Shown one piece after another: positions 30,315 to 32,203 of a stretch of 32,203 nucleotides of DNA. Made by a program: the position numbers and the translations under genes. The stretch comes from an uncultured Eubacteriales bacterium (lineage in GTDB: Bacteria; Bacillota; Clostridia; Oscillospirales; Oscillospiraceae): assembly GCA_900543085.1 (NCBI GenBank), contig UQQF01000021.1:1-32203 (forward strand), given 5' to 3'. Under the pieces are notes generated by a model. That model did not search any database and was not told the origin of the DNA. It saw only the letters and a program-made list of their open reading frames with translations. How positions within the stretch are numbered: position 1 is the first letter of the stretch; every line of letters begins with the position of its first letter.

Positions 30315-32203
30315 ATGGACGAGAAGTACAGCGCCTTATTTACACCGTGGAAAATCGGCAATGTAGAGATCAAGAACCGCCTTGTCATGTGTTCCATGGG
30401 CGGAACCTCGCTGTTCGGCTGGATGGAGCCGTGCCACTTCGACAAGGAAGCGGCTCACTTCCTGCTGCAGACCGCGCGCGACGACGTCGGCCTGATACTC
30501 CCCGGCATGCAGTGGGTGCGCGACGTCATGGGCAACCGCTGGCTCTATACCAACAAGCGCATGTTTGAGGAGCTCAAGGAGTACATGGTCGACTTCCACA
30601 AGACCGGCGCCAAGCTGTTCGTGCAGCTGGCGGCGGGCTGCGGCCGCTCCATGGGCGTCAACCACCTGATGAGCATGATGCTTGACCACCCGGCCCTCGG
30701 AAAAGCGGGCAAGTTCGTCATGGACGCCGAATATCTGTGCGCAAGCGCCTCCCCCACGCCGAACCGCTGGAAGCAGGACTACAAGTCCCGCCCGCTGACC
30801 GTGGCCGAGATCAAGGAGAGCACCGAGGCCTTTGGCAAGACCGCGCGCCTGCTGCGCGAGGCCGGCGTCGACGGCGTCGAGATCCACGCTGTGCACGAGG
30901 GCTACACGCTCGACCAGTTTGCCATAAAGAACTTCAACTACCGCACCGACGAATACGGCGGCAGCCTGGATAACCGCCTGCGCTACGCCACCGACATCGT
31001 CAAGAACATAAAGAACGCAGCTGGCAGCGACTTCCCCGTCAGCCTGCGCTACAGCGTCGTATCCAAGACGAAGGACTTCTTCCAGGGCGCCGTCCCCGGC
31101 GAGGAGTTCACGGAGTTCGGCCGCGACATGGCCGAGAGCGAGATCGTCGTCAAGAAGCTGCAGGATGCGGGCTACGACATGCTCAACTGCGACAACGGCA
31201 CCTACGACGCCTGGTACTGGGCGCATCCGCCACAGTACATGCCCAACAACTGCAACCTTGAGGACGTCGAGCACATCAAGAACTTCTGCGACATCCCGGT
31301 CGTATGTGCCGGCAAGATGGAGCCCGAGGTCGCCGCGCGCGAGATAGCCGCCGGCAAGCTGGACGCCGTCGCCATCGCGCGTCAGAACCTGGTCGACCCC
31401 GAGTGGGTACACAAGCTCCAGGAAGGCCGCGAGGAGGACATCAAGCCCTGCATCCGCTGCCACAACGGCTGCTTCAACTTTGCAAAGTATAAGGGCACGG
31501 TCAACCTCCAGAGCATGGACGACACCATGCACCTGGCTCGCTGCGCCCTGACCCCGCCGACGATGCAGCACAACAAGTACAAGATAGTCCCCACCACCAA
31601 GCCGAAGAAGGTCGCCGTTATCGGCGGCGGCATCGGCGGCATGGAGTGCGCGCTGATGCTCACCAAGCGCGGCCACAAGCCCGTGCTGTTCGAGAAGACC
31701 GACACGCTGGGCGGCCTGTTCATCACGGCCAGCAGCATGTCCTTCAAGGAGAACGACAAGGAGCTCATCGACTGGTACCGCCGTGAGATAGTCAAGGCCG
31801 GCGTCGAGGTGCGCTACAACACCGAGATAAACGATATCGGCACCCTGGGCGGCTTCGACGAGATCATCGTCGCCACCGGCAGCGTGCCTCGCACGATGCC
31901 CATCCCCGGCTTCAACAAGTGCATGACGCTCACCGAGCTGCTGCGCGAGAAGAAGCCCGTCGGCGACAAGGTCGTCATCTTCGGCGGCGGCCAGTCCGGC
32001 TGCGAGGCGGCGCTCGAGCTGGTGCTCGAGGGCAAGCACCCGATAGTCGTCGAGTACGCGGTCGACCTCATCGCGACCCCGGCGGTTCCGCTGCCCAACG
32101 CCAGCTATCTGCGCGAGGCGCTGGTCTTCCACAAGGTGCCCATCTATCTGGAGAGCACCCTCAGCGAGATCAAGGACGGCTCCGTGGTCATCAAGGGCAA
32201 GGA
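30315..32203 (+). CDS. Old Yellow Enzyme/2,4-dienoyl-CoA reductase-like flavoenzyme, partial
   Basis: At least 629 residues; it runs off the window end. The N-terminal FMN-binding TIM barrel (residues about 1-360) has FTPWKIGNVEIKNRLV and NYRTDEYGGSLDNRLRYA, which are OYE signatures. An iron-sulfur motif (CIRCHNGC, with a later Cys) follows. The C-terminal part binds FAD and NAD(P)H through VAVIGGGIGGMECA and VVIFGGGQSGCEAA. This is the layout of 2,4-dienoyl-CoA reductase, trimethylamine dehydrogenase and the bile-acid enzymes BaiCD/BaiH. Substrate cannot be assigned. The barrel has the unusual stretch SLFGWMEPCHF near the N-terminus. Confidence 0.92.
   Translation, partial: MDEKYSALFTPWKIGNVEIKNRLVMCSMGGTSLFGWMEPCHFDKEAAHFLLQTARDDVGLILPGMQWVRDVMGNRWLYTNKRMFEELKEYMVDFHKTGAKLFVQLAAGCGRSMGVNHLMSMMLDHPALGKAGKFVMDAEYLCASASPTPNRWKQDYKSRPLTVAEIKESTEAFGKTARLLREAGVDGVEIHAVHEGYTLDQFAIKNFNYRTDEYGGSLDNRLRYATDIVKNIKNAAGSDFPVSLRYSVVSKTKDFFQGAVPGEEFTEFGRDMAESEIVVKKLQDAGYDMLNCDNGTYDAWYWAHPPQYMPNNCNLEDVEHIKNFCDIPVVCAGKMEPEVAAREIAAGKLDAVAIARQNLVDPEWVHKLQEGREEDIKPCIRCHNGCFNFAKYKGTVNLQSMDDTMHLARCALTPPTMQHNKYKIVPTTKPKKVAVIGGGIGGMECALMLTKRGHKPVLFEKTDTLGGLFITASSMSFKENDKELIDWYRREIVKAGVEVRYNTEINDIGTLGGFDEIIVATGSVPRTMPIPGFNKCMTLTELLREKKPVGDKVVIFGGGQSGCEAALELVLEGKHPIVVEYAVDLIATPAVPLPNASYLREALVFHKVPIYLESTLSEIKDGSVVIKGK

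Noticed and set aside
30336..32132. 598-residue minus-strand open frame opposite the OYE-like gene
   Set aside because: The plus strand carries unmistakable OYE and FAD-binding motifs; the minus frame is a shadow rich in Leu, Val, Ala and Asp.

Overview
The window is GC-rich DNA that still uses many ATA isoleucine codons, with strong Shine-Dalgarno sequences and tightly overlapping genes. The gene families suggest an anaerobic, high-GC Clostridia-type Firmicute (something like Oscillospirales; this is inference). It carries an Mrp-linked energy-converting [NiFe] hydrogenase, nickel-cofactor genes, an rplU-rpmA-obg block and several ferredoxin-type proteins. Nothing resembles a phage, an insertion sequence or a CRISPR array.

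Layout. 1-150: 3' end of a tRNA-Val(CAC) and two hairpin terminators. 154-1654 (minus): a bacterial PH-domain protein downstream of a DUF362/ferredoxin protein. 1757-14917 (plus): one long operon behind a near-consensus promoter, hypF-hypC-hypD-hypE, then a NuoC-like subunit and the [NiFe] large subunit, hypA, mrpE-mrpF-mrpG-mbhD-mbhE-mrpB-mrpC-mrpD, a NuoH-like membrane subunit, a NuoB-like small subunit and a four-cluster ferredoxin subunit, closed by a bidirectional terminator. 14924-18924: a redox/regulator island with MerR-cupin-CMD genes and a LysR gene on minus, divergent from a flavodoxin-like reductase-CMD pair on plus. 18958-20253: an unidentified leader and a CNNM/HlyC-like protein that lacks the usual C-terminal domain. 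20398-22326: a three-gene cassette (membrane zinc ribbon, DUF5685-like, J-domain protein). 22368-25147: larE-larB-larC for the nickel-pincer nucleotide cofactor. 25291-27864: a large PEP/pyruvate-binding-domain protein. 27934-29926 (minus): rplU, rpmA, obg. 30315-end: an Old Yellow Enzyme/dienoyl-CoA reductase-like flavoenzyme running off the window.

How the genes work together. The large operon encodes most of what is needed to build a ferredoxin-dependent, ion-pumping hydrogenase: ligand synthesis (HypF/E/C/D), nickel delivery (HypA), electron input (polyferredoxin subunit), catalysis (NuoB/C/D-like subunits), a NuoH-like coupling subunit and an Mrp-type ion module. HypB, a maturation protease and a separate MbhI are not in the window. 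The large subunit ends directly after its second cysteine motif, which would make a protease unnecessary, and the MrpD-like subunit has a long C-terminal extension that may replace MbhI. The lar genes nearby give the locus a second nickel theme. The most novel-looking unit is the zinc-ribbon/DUF5685/J-domain cassette, whose middle protein carries two aspartate-rich motifs spaced like those of class I isoprenoid synthases.
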